Origin: Candidatus Kapaibacterium sp.
Lineage (GTDB): Bacteria > Bacteroidota > Ignavibacteria > Kapaibacteriales > NICIL-2
Assembly: GCA_026003495.1 (NCBI GenBank)
Contig: BPHK01000001.1
Span: 62,001 to 126,000, forward strand
Reading direction: 5' to 3'
DNA: 64,000 nucleotides
Below are positions 20,266-31,075 of the stretch, in pieces (positions within the stretch are counted from its first letter, which is position 1; each line of letters starts with the position of its first letter). Made by a program: the position numbers and the translations under genes. The notes under the pieces were generated by a model. The model was not told the origin of the DNA. It saw only the letters and a program-made list of their open reading frames with translations, and did not search any database.

Positions 20266-20655
20266 TCACTCGAGGAACCGCCAGCGCTCCTGGGGCGGGG
20301 GAATCATGCATGCTTGCCGACCGAACCAATGGAATCGGTAGCGCGCAATGAGCCGATAGACAGCGTCCCGAAGCGGCGCAGGGACAAGAAAGACCAGCAA
20401 CGCAACCATACGCCACCAACCACCGAGCAACCAACAAATGCGCACAACTGCAGCAGAGCGAGTGTACGTTGCCTGACCGAGCCGGAGAATAACCGTTTCA
20501 CCAGTCGCAGCGGGGAAGAGCTGGCGCGCTACCGGTGATTGAAGTGACGCAAACCGGAAAATCCCTCGCCGATCGCGGCGCAGAATCCACTGCACCGTGC
20601 GACTGCAGAGCACGCACTCACCGTCGAAAAAGACAACCGCATGGTCGGAATCCAT
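20266..20655 (-). CDS. DCC-family thiol-disulfide oxidoreductase-like protein (DUF393)
   Basis: 129 residues. The hallmark DGECVLC (D-x2-C-x2-C) sits at the N-terminus after a short beta strand (AVVFF), followed by RFASLQSPVARQLFP and a C-terminal YRFHWFGR motif, all typical of DCC proteins, which have a thioredoxin-like fold. Cellular role poorly known. It follows atpC on the same strand with a gap of 67 nt. Confidence 0.88.
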   Translation of the reverse strand: MDSDHAVVFFDGECVLCSRTVQWILRRDRRGIFRFASLQSPVARQLFPAATGETVILRLGQATYTRSAAVVRICWLLGGWWRMVALLVFLVPAPLRDAVYRLIARYRFHWFGRQACMIPPPQERWRFLE

Positions 20656-20722
20656 TGGATGGAATCAGCTCGGTGATTCCGTGGGAGAACTGCACTCAAC
20701 ACTACCGTTGGAGCTGCTGCTG

Positions 20723-21145
20723 TCATTCTGCTAATGAGGCTTCCTGGGCAACACGGAGCAGGACATCTGCACGTGCACGTTGATGCTTGAGCTGGTTGCG
20801 GCGTGCCAGATCGGTTTCACCTTCGAGCTCTGCGTCGAGCCGGTCGCGCTCGGCTCGAACGGCAGTGGTGTCAATTTCCTCGGCACGGACGACCTCTTCG
20901 GCGACGATGCTGACGCGGTTGTGCTTGACCTCGACAAAACCGCTCATGACAGCGAAGAGATGCTCATTGCCATCTGCATCGAGAATCCGCAGTGGCCCAA
21001 GCTCGAGCGTCGAGATAATCGGGGCGTGATTGACGAGCACCTGGAAGGGAGCAAGCCCCCCCGGCAGCGTCACCGCTTGCGCAGAGCCGCTGTAGAGCGT
21101 GCCTTCCGGGGTAACGATTTCAACGTGCAAATGTGTTGCGCTCAT
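20723..21145 (-). CDS. atpC: ATP synthase F1 epsilon subunit
   Basis: 140 residues, full length. The N-terminal beta sandwich (HLHVEIVTPEGTLYSGSAQ, then LPGGLAPFQVLVNHAPIIST) and the C-terminal helical hairpin (AERDRLDAELEGETDLARRN) match the epsilon subunit, which couples and regulates the rotor stalk of F1. It starts 15 nt after atpD. As in Bacteroidota and Chlorobi, atpD and atpC stand apart from the other atp genes, none of which is in the window. Confidence 0.95.
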   Translation of the reverse strand: MSATHLHVEIVTPEGTLYSGSAQAVTLPGGLAPFQVLVNHAPIISTLELGPLRILDADGNEHLFAVMSGFVEVKHNRVSIVAEEVVRAEEIDTTAVRAERDRLDAELEGETDLARRNQLKHQRARADVLLRVAQEASLAE

Positions 21146-21160
21146 AGAAGCACCATCCCG

Positions 21161-23125
<1,965 letters not shown>

Positions 23126-23476
23126 CTACGAACCGGAACTATGAACGTTAGGCTGCGACAATGGTTGTTCCCCGTAGTCAATTGCAATGGTCGCACTGCA
23201 CCCACACGAGCACCGAACCTTGATTGCACGCACGATGCCGTAGGCATCTTTTTCCGCAAGCACAGTTATTGCGTGAGCTTGATGCTCCGCCTCGTGGTAG
23301 ATTGTCACCGGCGTTGATGCTTTTGTTACGAACTCGGCAGGGAGGTAGCCCCCTGCAGGTACCCCACGGCGCACCGCTGAAATGTGCGAAAGCTCAAGCC
23401 AATCTTCGAATGCTTCCTCTGCAGAACGGTAGCGAAGCTCGAGTTCCTGCTGGTAGGTTTGCTCAACTGTGTTCAT
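23126..23476 (-). CDS. Small hypothetical protein with CSCGC cluster
   Basis: 116 residues from the ATG of MNTVEQTYQQELELRYRSAE. An acidic helical N-terminal half is followed by a beta-rich part (TPVTIYHEAEHQAHAITVLA) and a C-S-C-G-C cluster that could bind a metal. It overlaps the end of the preceding gene by 14 nt, so translation is probably coupled. I do not recognise the family. Confidence 0.55.
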   Translation of the reverse strand: MNTVEQTYQQELELRYRSAEEAFEDWLELSHISAVRRGVPAGGYLPAEFVTKASTPVTIYHEAEHQAHAITVLAEKDAYGIVRAIKVRCSCGCSATIAIDYGEQPLSQPNVHSSGS

Positions 23477-23861
23477 CGTACCCTGCAGGGATAGTTTCCC
23501 GCTCCACCGACTCCACGCTTGCAACCGCAGTGCGAAGTTCGACGATGAGTTGCTCACACGTTGCGAAAAGATCGCTCACAAGTGCTGCGTGCTCATCTTC
23601 CTTCCTTGCCAGTGCTTCGATACTAGAAAAGTAGGGGGTACCAATGGATTGAACCTCCATCCCCGCATGAGCAATATCTGCAATTGCAGCACATGCGTGA
23701 TACGTCGAGAAACACCGAACCTGCAACTGCGCCAGATGTTGCTGGAGGGCATCGAGTACTTCTCGAATAGTCAACTCCTCGGAGTAATCGCCACGTTCCT
23801 GCTCGGCACGTCGGCGGGAGGACACAACAGAACTTTCTCCAGAATCTGACATCGAACTCAT
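23463..23861 (-). CDS. Hypothetical helical protein, translationally coupled to the next gene
   Basis: 132 residues. After a Ser/Glu/Arg-rich N-terminus it is predicted mostly helical (LTIREVLDALQQHLAQLQVR, EDEHAALVSDLFATCEQLIV). No signal peptide, membrane segment or known motif. Its stop lies inside the next ORF (14-nt overlap); the two products may form a complex. Function unknown. Confidence 0.5.
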   Translation of the reverse strand: MSSMSDSGESSVVSSRRRAEQERGDYSEELTIREVLDALQQHLAQLQVRCFSTYHACAAIADIAHAGMEVQSIGTPYFSSIEALARKEDEHAALVSDLFATCEQLIVELRTAVASVESVERETIPAGYDEHS

Positions 23862-23941
23862 CTCAACGCTGCTGCATCGGTTGTCACTTCACGATGCAGT
23901 ATCGGCACAATCCCCGAAACGTTGAGACTGCAGAAGCGAAG

Positions 23942-24718
23942 CTATCGCACAAATACCTGCTCTACTTTTTCGCCACGAGGAGAAATCGCCACAAACACAT
24001 ACCACCCGTGTGGCAATGAATCAGCACGGATGCAGAAAGCACTGCCGTCATAGGTGTATGGAACGGCGCATTGCTTTCCATCGAGTGCGTAAACAGTCAA
24101 CGACGCGGGCTGGAAAGGAACAGGGAGGAAAAATGTTCCATCAGCAAGGGAGAGTGCCGACGAATGGATTCGACGTGTGTCTTTGACCGAGAGCACCTGG
24201 GATGGCGTATAGTACACCCGCACAAGGAATCGTTCCAGCTCAGCAAAGGAGCCGCTGATGGTATCGGCACCTTTAGGACTGAAAGCAAAACGGACAAGCG
24301 CTCCCTGCAAACGGTCGCTGACGACGACAGAATCAATCCCGCGGGGGAAGGGATATTCCCAGCGAAAGATGAGCAGGTCACCGCGTCCAGCGAGCTTTGG
24401 CGATACGTTGAGACTATACTCGCGGTAGAAGTGCTCCCCTGCACTAGCTGGGTAAGGGCGGAAATCGGCGTAGCTCAAATCACCGATTCCATCTGTGACT
24501 ATCTCCCAAGCTGCATGGAATCCGCTCGGTGGGTGTCCCGGCAGAGGAAACTCTCCGAGCGAAGGGTCAATCCCATCGGTAGCCGTCGAATCAATGCCAC
24601 AACGCAATGTAATACCTGAGCTTCGCTCATCGCTTACTGTAAAGCGGAGCTCGATATGCGGCTGCTCTTGGGCAAGGAGTGCAACAGCTACGAGGAAACA
24701 AAGAGTAACGCGGCTCAT
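23942..24718 (-). CDS. Secreted protein with probable T9SS C-terminal signal
   Basis: 258 residues from the ATG of MSRVTLCFLVAVALLAQEQP, whose first 16 residues look like a signal peptide. The middle has beta-rich repeats with two cysteines. The C-terminus (LTVYALDGKQCAVPY, then SLPHGWYVFVAISPRGEKVE and QVFVR) follows the type A T9SS sorting-domain pattern G-x-Y-x-hydrophobic ending in a basic residue. Probably exported and anchored at or released from the cell surface. Last gene of a minus-strand run of secreted proteins. Confidence 0.7.
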   Translation of the reverse strand: MSRVTLCFLVAVALLAQEQPHIELRFTVSDERSSGITLRCGIDSTATDGIDPSLGEFPLPGHPPSGFHAAWEIVTDGIGDLSYADFRPYPASAGEHFYREYSLNVSPKLAGRGDLLIFRWEYPFPRGIDSVVVSDRLQGALVRFAFSPKGADTISGSFAELERFLVRVYYTPSQVLSVKDTRRIHSSALSLADGTFFLPVPFQPASLTVYALDGKQCAVPYTYDGSAFCIRADSLPHGWYVFVAISPRGEKVEQVFVR

Positions 24719-24740
24719 GAGACTCACATGGATTGTATGA

Positions 24741-24777
24741 GAATGCAAAAGGGCACGTTCCTGAAGTGAACGTGCCC
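24741..24777 (-). terminator. Terminator after the 1038-residue T9SS protein
   Basis: Perfect 10-bp stem GGGCACGTTC (24751-24760) with GAACGTGCCC (24768-24777), then TTTTGCATTC on the minus strand. Confidence 0.85.
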
Positions 24778-24809
24778 CCTTGACGACGTATGAATTCGAC
24801 GCAGTGCCG

Positions 24810-27800
24810 TTAGCGCACGATGGTGATGCGCTCGACAGCGGTGTGGTTGCCACTCGACACCTTCACGACGTAGGTACCCGCAGGAAGTTCTGCGGTATTG
24901 AGCTCGAGTGTTGTTTCGCCTGGCGTGACCGTTCCGCTGTACAATTGGCGTACGCGTTGCCCCAGTGCATCGTAGATATCCACTGTCGCAACACTTGTTT
25001 CTGGAACAGTAAACCGTACAAGAGCAGTTGTTTCGACGGGATTCGGGATAACCTGAAGGCTATAACCGATCTCGGCGGGTGTTTGACGGAGCAGTCGCAC
25101 TGCTGTCACATTTGGATCGGTAATCGTTACACTTGTTCCCGGCAGGAGCTTTCCAAGCTCAGTTCCGGTGGTTGCGTCGAGTATTGTGTACGCATGTGTG
25201 CTCTTTGCGAGGCGGAGAGTGAGTGGATACTCCGCACCTTGGATATGCACGATTGGATTTGCATCTGTCGCGATAAGCGTATTGGTAGCGAAGCGTACGT
25301 CGAAGGTCCCTACTGGTGGAAGCGGTGGCATCTCACCGATGGGTTCGGAAGAACGGAGATCGGTAATGTAGAGCAAACCATTGCGATGACCAGCATCAAA
25401 GATGGAAAGCTCTGCAGCCGATTGGAGAAGAGCTGCGAGCTCATCGAGCGATGCATTCCCACGCGTTGTTGGCGCAGAGAGGTTGTAGAAGCCCTGTCCG
25501 CGGACTTTGATCCAGTATCCTTTCCCTGGGGTTAGCTCCGATACAGCGCGGTAACCACGATTTGTTTGGTATTCGTAGACAAACGTCAGGGGCACACGTA
25601 CAGGTGGTGTACCGCCTTGGGTTGCCGGTTCAAATGTGATCCGATCAACACTGACAGGCACCGAGAGCGCGCCGACCGTATTCCAGCCATCATAGACGCG
25701 GACGGGGAAGAGTCGGCTGTTGATCTGCTTGACGAGAATACCGGAAATCACTGTGGTATCAGGATTGGGGAAGCGCACGAAATAGCCAACTCCCACCTTG
25801 AGGTGTTCCTCTTGCTGGTAGATGTCTTGCGAGAATTTGATCGGCGTGACACCCTGCAAGTTCGGGAAGACGACAGAGTAGAAATTATCCGAAGGGCGAA
25901 CCGGCAAGGAAACCAAGTTCCAGCCTTTCGCATTGGTCGTTTGGCGGACTGCGCGTGCCGGTGTGTACTCGATATCGAATGCAGTAACTTGTGCATCACG
26001 GATGGTGTACGACATTGTTCCATCTGGGTTCGGCGTTGCATTGCGCATATCAATGCTAAAGATTTGCCCGCCTTCGATATCACGCAGGAACAGCTGTGCA
26101 CCATCCGGGAATGAGCGCGGATCCCATGTTACGACAACTGGATAGTTCAACGCACCACCGGCAGAGAAACGAACGCGATAGACAATCGTTGTATCATCGA
26201 AAACGTTGCGAATATCACGGGAAGAGAATATTCCTGTGAAATCACCCAGCCCATTATCCTGAGAGCCATCTGTTGCATTGATTGGGAAGAAGCGTGCATA
26301 GAACTGCGCGTCATTCGGCGGTGTCTGATAGGCAAACTCACCGAAGAGCGAGTCTGCATTGACTGTTGCACGCAAGCCGGTCCCGAATAGGAGTCGGGTC
26401 TGTTGGGGTGTGGGTGCAGAATTGCGAATCTTCAGTTCGATTCCTCGCGGTGCCCAGACTGTGGAGACGCCGTTGTACGTTTCATCTGGTACGCGAATAT
26501 AGAGGAATGTTACCTTCAGTCGTACCGGTGAGATTTCCACATCTTCGGAGCGGAAGGTAATGTAGCCTTCGTACTTGCCGGCAAACTCGTTCGGGTCCTG
26601 AATATTCGGATCGTCGAAACCGACAGCATTAGGATCACACACAATATCGAGATTGAGCAGAGGATCTGGGATATTCGGTTGATTATTATTCACCGCATCA
26701 GGGAATCCAATGCCATTTGGTGGACCGAGGATATTTCGATCGATGTAGCCGATCGTGGCACGTCGAACTACACCCGTTGGGTTCAATTGTTTGAACGGTC
26801 CACCTGCTGACACACCCTGGAACAGTAACCAGGGTTGATCTGATTCTACAGTGATATTCTTTGCACGCACTCCATCGGGTTTGAGTGTAACGTTGACTCG
26901 AACACGCGCTTGCGCTTGCCCTTGCAACACAGGGTCGAGGTAAACAATGCGCGAGACCGCAAAGAGACTGTCACCATCATTGACATTGACGACTGCGATC
27001 TCGTTTGGATCGAGGCCTGTTGGTCGTGGGAGAAAATCAAAGCGTCCAGGATTATAGATATGCGCATATATCATGCCTACCTCGACATCATTCACCGCTG
27101 CCGGTTCAATGCCTGATCGCTGATACCGAATGCCAGCCAAGTAGCGATCCTTATTGACCCTACCAGGTACTGGATAATTCACGTCACCGGGAAATGGTGA
27201 TTCATTGATGACATCAAGTGTATTGTAGTAAATCGAATCTGGCGGGATCGCAAGGGCGGATACGTCACTTTCCAAGAGTCCAGGGCGTCCCTTCACTTCC
27301 AACTTGATGTAACATAGCGGCATATAATCAAATCCATTACAATCTTGTACACTCGGATCACCTGTTGGTGGCAATGGTGTACTTGATTGCATCACAACGT
27401 TTACTCTACGCCCTCTGAGGCGGTTATTCGTGATGGGAATCAGTGGGGAATAAAATGTTAGGTAAGTAGTGTCTCGCGCATCATCCCACGAAATTTGCCA
27501 TCCATCGGCAATGGTTGGGACGTCAAAACCATCAATCCGCACATTAGGGTGCGTTCCACTATAGACCGGACCGCGTGTCTGCACTCCGACAGCGCGGAAA
27601 GCAGAACTGTCGTATTGGAACTTGAACCGAATGCTGTAAATTGGACGTGCTTGATAACCACCCGCAGTAACCCAGCAGTTCTTAATGAAGACAGGCACAA
27701 GGATGTACCGCGGCTGATTCCCAATACCAGCTGGCACCCAGAGACGGCCATCCGGATAGAATGACGTATTGTACCCCCCCTCTCGACCTGTCAAACTCAA

Positions 27801-27926
27801 CTTCGGAATCTCTGGACGAACAGGTTGGGCATCCAACCCGACCGTAGAGAGCATTCCAACAAGCAAGGCGGCAAGTGCAACGATTTGTCGCACCAGTAGT
27901 TGCCGAAAACCATATCCACGATTCAT
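24810..27926 (-). CDS. Large secreted protein with T9SS type A sorting domain
   Basis: 1038 residues from the ATG of MNRGYGFRQLL, with AGGAG 5 nt upstream. Signal peptide to about residue 34 (IVALAALLVGMLSTVGLDAQ). The body is a chain of beta-sandwich-like regions with cohesin/BACON-like elements (KNITVESDQPWLLFQGVSAG). It ends with a clear type A sorting domain (LQVIPNPVETTALVRFTVPE, then DIYDALGQRVRQLYSG, LPAGTYVVKVSSGNHTAVER, ITIVR). It would cross the outer membrane by T9SS. It begins 46 nt after the previous gene and is probably cotranscribed. Specific role unknown. Confidence 0.85.
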   Translation of the reverse strand: MNRGYGFRQLLVRQIVALAALLVGMLSTVGLDAQPVRPEIPKLSLTGREGGYNTSFYPDGRLWVPAGIGNQPRYILVPVFIKNCWVTAGGYQARPIYSIRFKFQYDSSAFRAVGVQTRGPVYSGTHPNVRIDGFDVPTIADGWQISWDDARDTTYLTFYSPLIPITNNRLRGRRVNVVMQSSTPLPPTGDPSVQDCNGFDYMPLCYIKLEVKGRPGLLESDVSALAIPPDSIYYNTLDVINESPFPGDVNYPVPGRVNKDRYLAGIRYQRSGIEPAAVNDVEVGMIYAHIYNPGRFDFLPRPTGLDPNEIAVVNVNDGDSLFAVSRIVYLDPVLQGQAQARVRVNVTLKPDGVRAKNITVESDQPWLLFQGVSAGGPFKQLNPTGVVRRATIGYIDRNILGPPNGIGFPDAVNNNQPNIPDPLLNLDIVCDPNAVGFDDPNIQDPNEFAGKYEGYITFRSEDVEISPVRLKVTFLYIRVPDETYNGVSTVWAPRGIELKIRNSAPTPQQTRLLFGTGLRATVNADSLFGEFAYQTPPNDAQFYARFFPINATDGSQDNGLGDFTGIFSSRDIRNVFDDTTIVYRVRFSAGGALNYPVVVTWDPRSFPDGAQLFLRDIEGGQIFSIDMRNATPNPDGTMSYTIRDAQVTAFDIEYTPARAVRQTTNAKGWNLVSLPVRPSDNFYSVVFPNLQGVTPIKFSQDIYQQEEHLKVGVGYFVRFPNPDTTVISGILVKQINSRLFPVRVYDGWNTVGALSVPVSVDRITFEPATQGGTPPVRVPLTFVYEYQTNRGYRAVSELTPGKGYWIKVRGQGFYNLSAPTTRGNASLDELAALLQSAAELSIFDAGHRNGLLYITDLRSSEPIGEMPPLPPVGTFDVRFATNTLIATDANPIVHIQGAEYPLTLRLAKSTHAYTILDATTGTELGKLLPGTSVTITDPNVTAVRLLRQTPAEIGYSLQVIPNPVETTALVRFTVPETSVATVDIYDALGQRVRQLYSGTVTPGETTLELNTAELPAGTYVVKVSSGNHTAVERITIVR

Positions 27927-27972
27927 GACCACTCCTGTGAGTTGGTGAAGAAAAATTGTTGCACTCATCGTT

Positions 27973-29103
27973 TCAACGCAAGATTGTTCGAATCACACTG
28001 CCATCTCGCAAGCGGATGAGTACCGGACTCCAGCAGTCTGCCCGGACAATCACTGGGAGACCGGTAATTGCAACTCTGCTTGCGAAACGGCCAAGCGAAT
28101 CCCATGCGACAAGCTCAACGGCTTGTTCGGGGAGATCCCACAGTTTCCATTCCTCACCGATCCGAGCATACTTCAAACTGCTCGCTGCCCGTTGAGTAAC
28201 GCTCACTGTCTCATCTGGCACGATACTGACTGTATCGCCCTGCACTGACGCTACACAAGCGCAGTGCGGCAGTTCGGGGACAACTTCCAGTTGTGCCGGC
28301 TCGCTGCGGTGAAGCTGCGCACTGCACGTGAGTCTTACTTTCCGCGCTTGGAGCACAGAAGGGCATACAATCTGCGCATACAGCTCTGATGAGTCACTCG
28401 ACTCAACAACGAGTGTGAGCGAATCATTTGCTGCAAGCGCAAGACGATTGAGACGTAGCCCCCTGCTTCCTCGCAGGAGGAACGACCACGTGCGCACGCG
28501 AGCTGCTGGAACGTTGAACTCAAGAGAGAGTTCACGCTCCACGCCTAGAGCCACGAAGGCGGTGTCGTATGGAAACTGTGCTTTCAAAGAGCTACTCGGA
28601 TGCTCAACCGCCTCAACTAGGGCAGTACCGAGCTGACCGAACTCGAGTTTTGCTTCAGCGTTTTTCTCCGGCGGAAGCACCAGTCGGACAGTCACTGTAT
28701 CAGGGCACTCACCAGGGTAGCGAAAAAGTAATCCGCATAGTGGCCCGGTGCCTCGTAGCGGTCGCGTAACATTGAACGCATATACACGAACCGTTGCTGA
28801 ATCTATCGCACCGCTTCCGCTATAGTCAGCGCCTTCCGCAACCGTACCTGTGAAAAGCGGCGCGATAAACTGCAGTTTAACTGGATCATATCCGACTGCA
28901 AACTCAAAGAGCAGGAGGCTATCGCTTGCATACAGTGGTGTACTCAAGGAGATTGTCACCACTACTTGCCTGTCACCGCAAAGATCTGCCGTGCCACGTG
29001 CTGCAAGCTGGACATCAACAATTCGCTGTGCACGTACTGGCACCCATAGCAGCAGAGCTGCTACAAGTAGATTACCGATCCAGGACGATACTGGTGACAA
29101 CAT
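27973..29103 (-). CDS. Secreted protein with cohesin-like domain
   Basis: 376 residues from the ATG of MLSPVSSWIGN; this start overlaps the end of the preceding gene by 32 nt. Signal peptide to about residue 25 (LLVAALLLWVPVRAQ). Residues about 28-135 resemble cohesin-type beta sandwiches: VVVTISLSTPLYASDSLLLF, FAVGYDPVKLQFIAP, then a long loop and GPLCGLLFRYPG. The end (SPVLIRLRDGSVIRTILR) looks like a shortened T9SS tail. The upstream gene encodes a dockerin-like segment, so the two products could interact; this is inference. Confidence 0.7.
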   Translation of the reverse strand: MLSPVSSWIGNLLVAALLLWVPVRAQRIVDVQLAARGTADLCGDRQVVVTISLSTPLYASDSLLLFEFAVGYDPVKLQFIAPLFTGTVAEGADYSGSGAIDSATVRVYAFNVTRPLRGTGPLCGLLFRYPGECPDTVTVRLVLPPEKNAEAKLEFGQLGTALVEAVEHPSSSLKAQFPYDTAFVALGVERELSLEFNVPAARVRTWSFLLRGSRGLRLNRLALAANDSLTLVVESSDSSELYAQIVCPSVLQARKVRLTCSAQLHRSEPAQLEVVPELPHCACVASVQGDTVSIVPDETVSVTQRAASSLKYARIGEEWKLWDLPEQAVELVAWDSLGRFASRVAITGLPVIVRADCWSPVLIRLRDGSVIRTILR

Positions 29104-30970
29104 TACCAATCCCGCTGCCTTCAAGTCGGCAGAAGTATGTGCCATTGGGCAGAGTATTACCCATATGGTCGGTACCATTCCATGTCACTGGAAGCGTACC
29201 TTTCGCCAAGACGCCGCTGGCGAGTGTACTCACACGCCGACCTTGTGCATCGTAGATGGCAAGCGTGTAGATGCCTGGCGTCGGAATCGTAACAAGAATC
29301 GTTGTTGTCGTTGTCAATGGATTTGGCGATGCAATGATTGTCGTCTCGACCGGCTCACTTGCAGTGATGCGGACGATCTTATCACTTTGGCGGTCACCGT
29401 TGAACTCAACATCCGTCAAGTGCAAGACTTCTGCTGTGCTTGGTATCGTTAGCCATGCCACGGGTTCGCCAGCGCTAAGATCAACCGATCCTGCGATAGC
29501 CACACGACTACCGTACGAGAGGGCAAGCGCGTTTTCCTTCGCCGTTAGTTCCACGCTTTCGATGGGGACACCTGCATCGAATGCAATACTGAGCGGTCCA
29601 ACGTTGTCACCATCAAGATAGATCGGCACCCGGAGCATACTACCGACCTTGACCGCTTCCTGTGTACGTAACTCAAACGTGCGTGCCCGCTCGTAGGCAA
29701 GCTTTCCAGCAGGAACAACCGAGTCGATGAGCCATGGCAACTCAGGAATTCGCCCACCGAGATAGTGCATGATCAATGCCGCATCGTAGGCGTTCACGTA
29801 GAAGTAAATCGAACGAATATCGAGCGAGTTATCATTCGGCAGATCGTCAGTGTAATACAGCGAGCGTGTGCGGATCTCCCGTCGGTAGAGTGGAGTATCC
29901 GCAGTGTTGTTCCAATTCCGTGTGGAATAGTAGTACCGCCCGTTGTGATCGACATCACCTTTGAATGCCGGACGCCGATAGAGACTATCGAGTGGAATTC
30001 CTGTTGCAACCGAACGGAGGATTGTCAGTGCATCATTTGCAGTTACGAAGATATTCTGCGGACGCCCTGCATGACGTTCTCCTGGGGCCTGGGAGAAATC
30101 CGCATCACCATCGCCCCACACATCAAGCCGAACGCGTGGAATAGCTTGGAAGACGATCGTCGTATCAGTCGCACCAGACGGTGGCCAAACGTTCGTCAAG
30201 CGTGTCGAAGTACGTGCGACGTTGATGTTCCCGCCAAACTCAAGCCCGTTGATCCAGTCCCCTTGGGGTGAGCTTCCCTTGAGACCGACTGAAGCATTCC
30301 GTGTAACGACTGTCTGCTGTGATGTATTGGGGTTGCCACCGATCGTTCCATATGCAAACTCAATATCGCCTTGGAAGTTTCCAATAATCTGTGTTTGCTG
30401 ATAGAGATAAACTTGGAAGTTCCCGACCGATGATGGTACAGTTTCGTCATTGATATTGAGATTCCGCCATTCGATGCAGAATGCCTGACGACCGCCAACT
30501 GTAACAAGCCGCGTCAATACTTGTGATTGCATGTATTGCAGTTCCGATGGAGGACCGACCCGCATGTAGTGATCACCCCAAAAGGGTGCAACAACATTTC
30601 GAGGGAACTGCTGTCCATCAAACAGTCGCGTTGCAATGTTCATCCCCACTAAGCCGAGCGGTACATTTGGACCATCAAGGAACATGATGAATCCATTGAC
30701 ATTGATGGCGATGTAGTTGTAAATCGTACCGTTGAACTCAAAGGGGAAGGGAAGCTGTGCGACCACAAATCCATCGTCGGGGTCTACGTTCGGATTTGTG
30801 ATGAAGTCATTCGCCGTGTATACTGTTGTCCCTGCGCCAGATGGGAGCAACGTGTACGGACGGTTGCCCCTCTTCATTGGCGGCATAAACTCGACGTACA
30901 CTTGCGCCACCGCAGAAGTCACGGCAAGAGCTGCTACAACTACGCCAGCAAGAAACAAATTTCCTTTCAT
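29072..30970 (-). CDS. T9SS-secreted protein with dockerin-like repeats
   Basis: 632 residues. Signal peptide MKGNLFLAGVVVAALAVTSA onward, cleaved near AVAQ. Residues about 50-270 form a nidogen-like beta domain (YIAINVNGFIMFLDG, VVAPFWGDHY, VYLYQQTQIIGNFQGDIEFA). Residues about 310-410 look like a split dockerin type I module: VTANDALTILRSVATG, then GDVDHNGRYYY and NAYDAALIMHYLGG. A cohesin-like stretch follows (VGSMLRVPIYLDGDNVGPLS). The C-terminus is a FlgD-like T9SS sorting domain (SPNPLTTTTTILVTIPTPG, GTDHMGNTLPNGTYFCRLE). Function unknown. Confidence 0.8.
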   Translation of the reverse strand: MKGNLFLAGVVVAALAVTSAVAQVYVEFMPPMKRGNRPYTLLPSGAGTTVYTANDFITNPNVDPDDGFVVAQLPFPFEFNGTIYNYIAINVNGFIMFLDGPNVPLGLVGMNIATRLFDGQQFPRNVVAPFWGDHYMRVGPPSELQYMQSQVLTRLVTVGGRQAFCIEWRNLNINDETVPSSVGNFQVYLYQQTQIIGNFQGDIEFAYGTIGGNPNTSQQTVVTRNASVGLKGSSPQGDWINGLEFGGNINVARTSTRLTNVWPPSGATDTTIVFQAIPRVRLDVWGDGDADFSQAPGERHAGRPQNIFVTANDALTILRSVATGIPLDSLYRRPAFKGDVDHNGRYYYSTRNWNNTADTPLYRREIRTRSLYYTDDLPNDNSLDIRSIYFYVNAYDAALIMHYLGGRIPELPWLIDSVVPAGKLAYERARTFELRTQEAVKVGSMLRVPIYLDGDNVGPLSIAFDAGVPIESVELTAKENALALSYGSRVAIAGSVDLSAGEPVAWLTIPSTAEVLHLTDVEFNGDRQSDKIVRITASEPVETTIIASPNPLTTTTTILVTIPTPGIYTLAIYDAQGRRVSTLASGVLAKGTLPVTWNGTDHMGNTLPNGTYFCRLEGSGIGNVVTSIVLDR

Positions 30971-31029
30971 GACACGACCTTGAGATTGTTGTGAAGTTGC
31001 TTACATTCAAGATTTTGTATTCCAGGCAT

Positions 31030-31060
31030 CGGGAGAGAGTCCCACATGGACTCCCTCCCG
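31030..31060 (-). other. Stable hairpin between two T9SS genes, possible terminator or processing site
   Basis: 13-bp stem with one A-C mismatch (31030-31042 with 31048-31060; loop CACAT). It lies between the 2358-residue and 632-residue genes. There is no T-tract on the minus strand, so it may stabilise or attenuate rather than terminate. Confidence 0.45.
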
Positions 31061-31075
31061 CACCTGCATTTTTTG

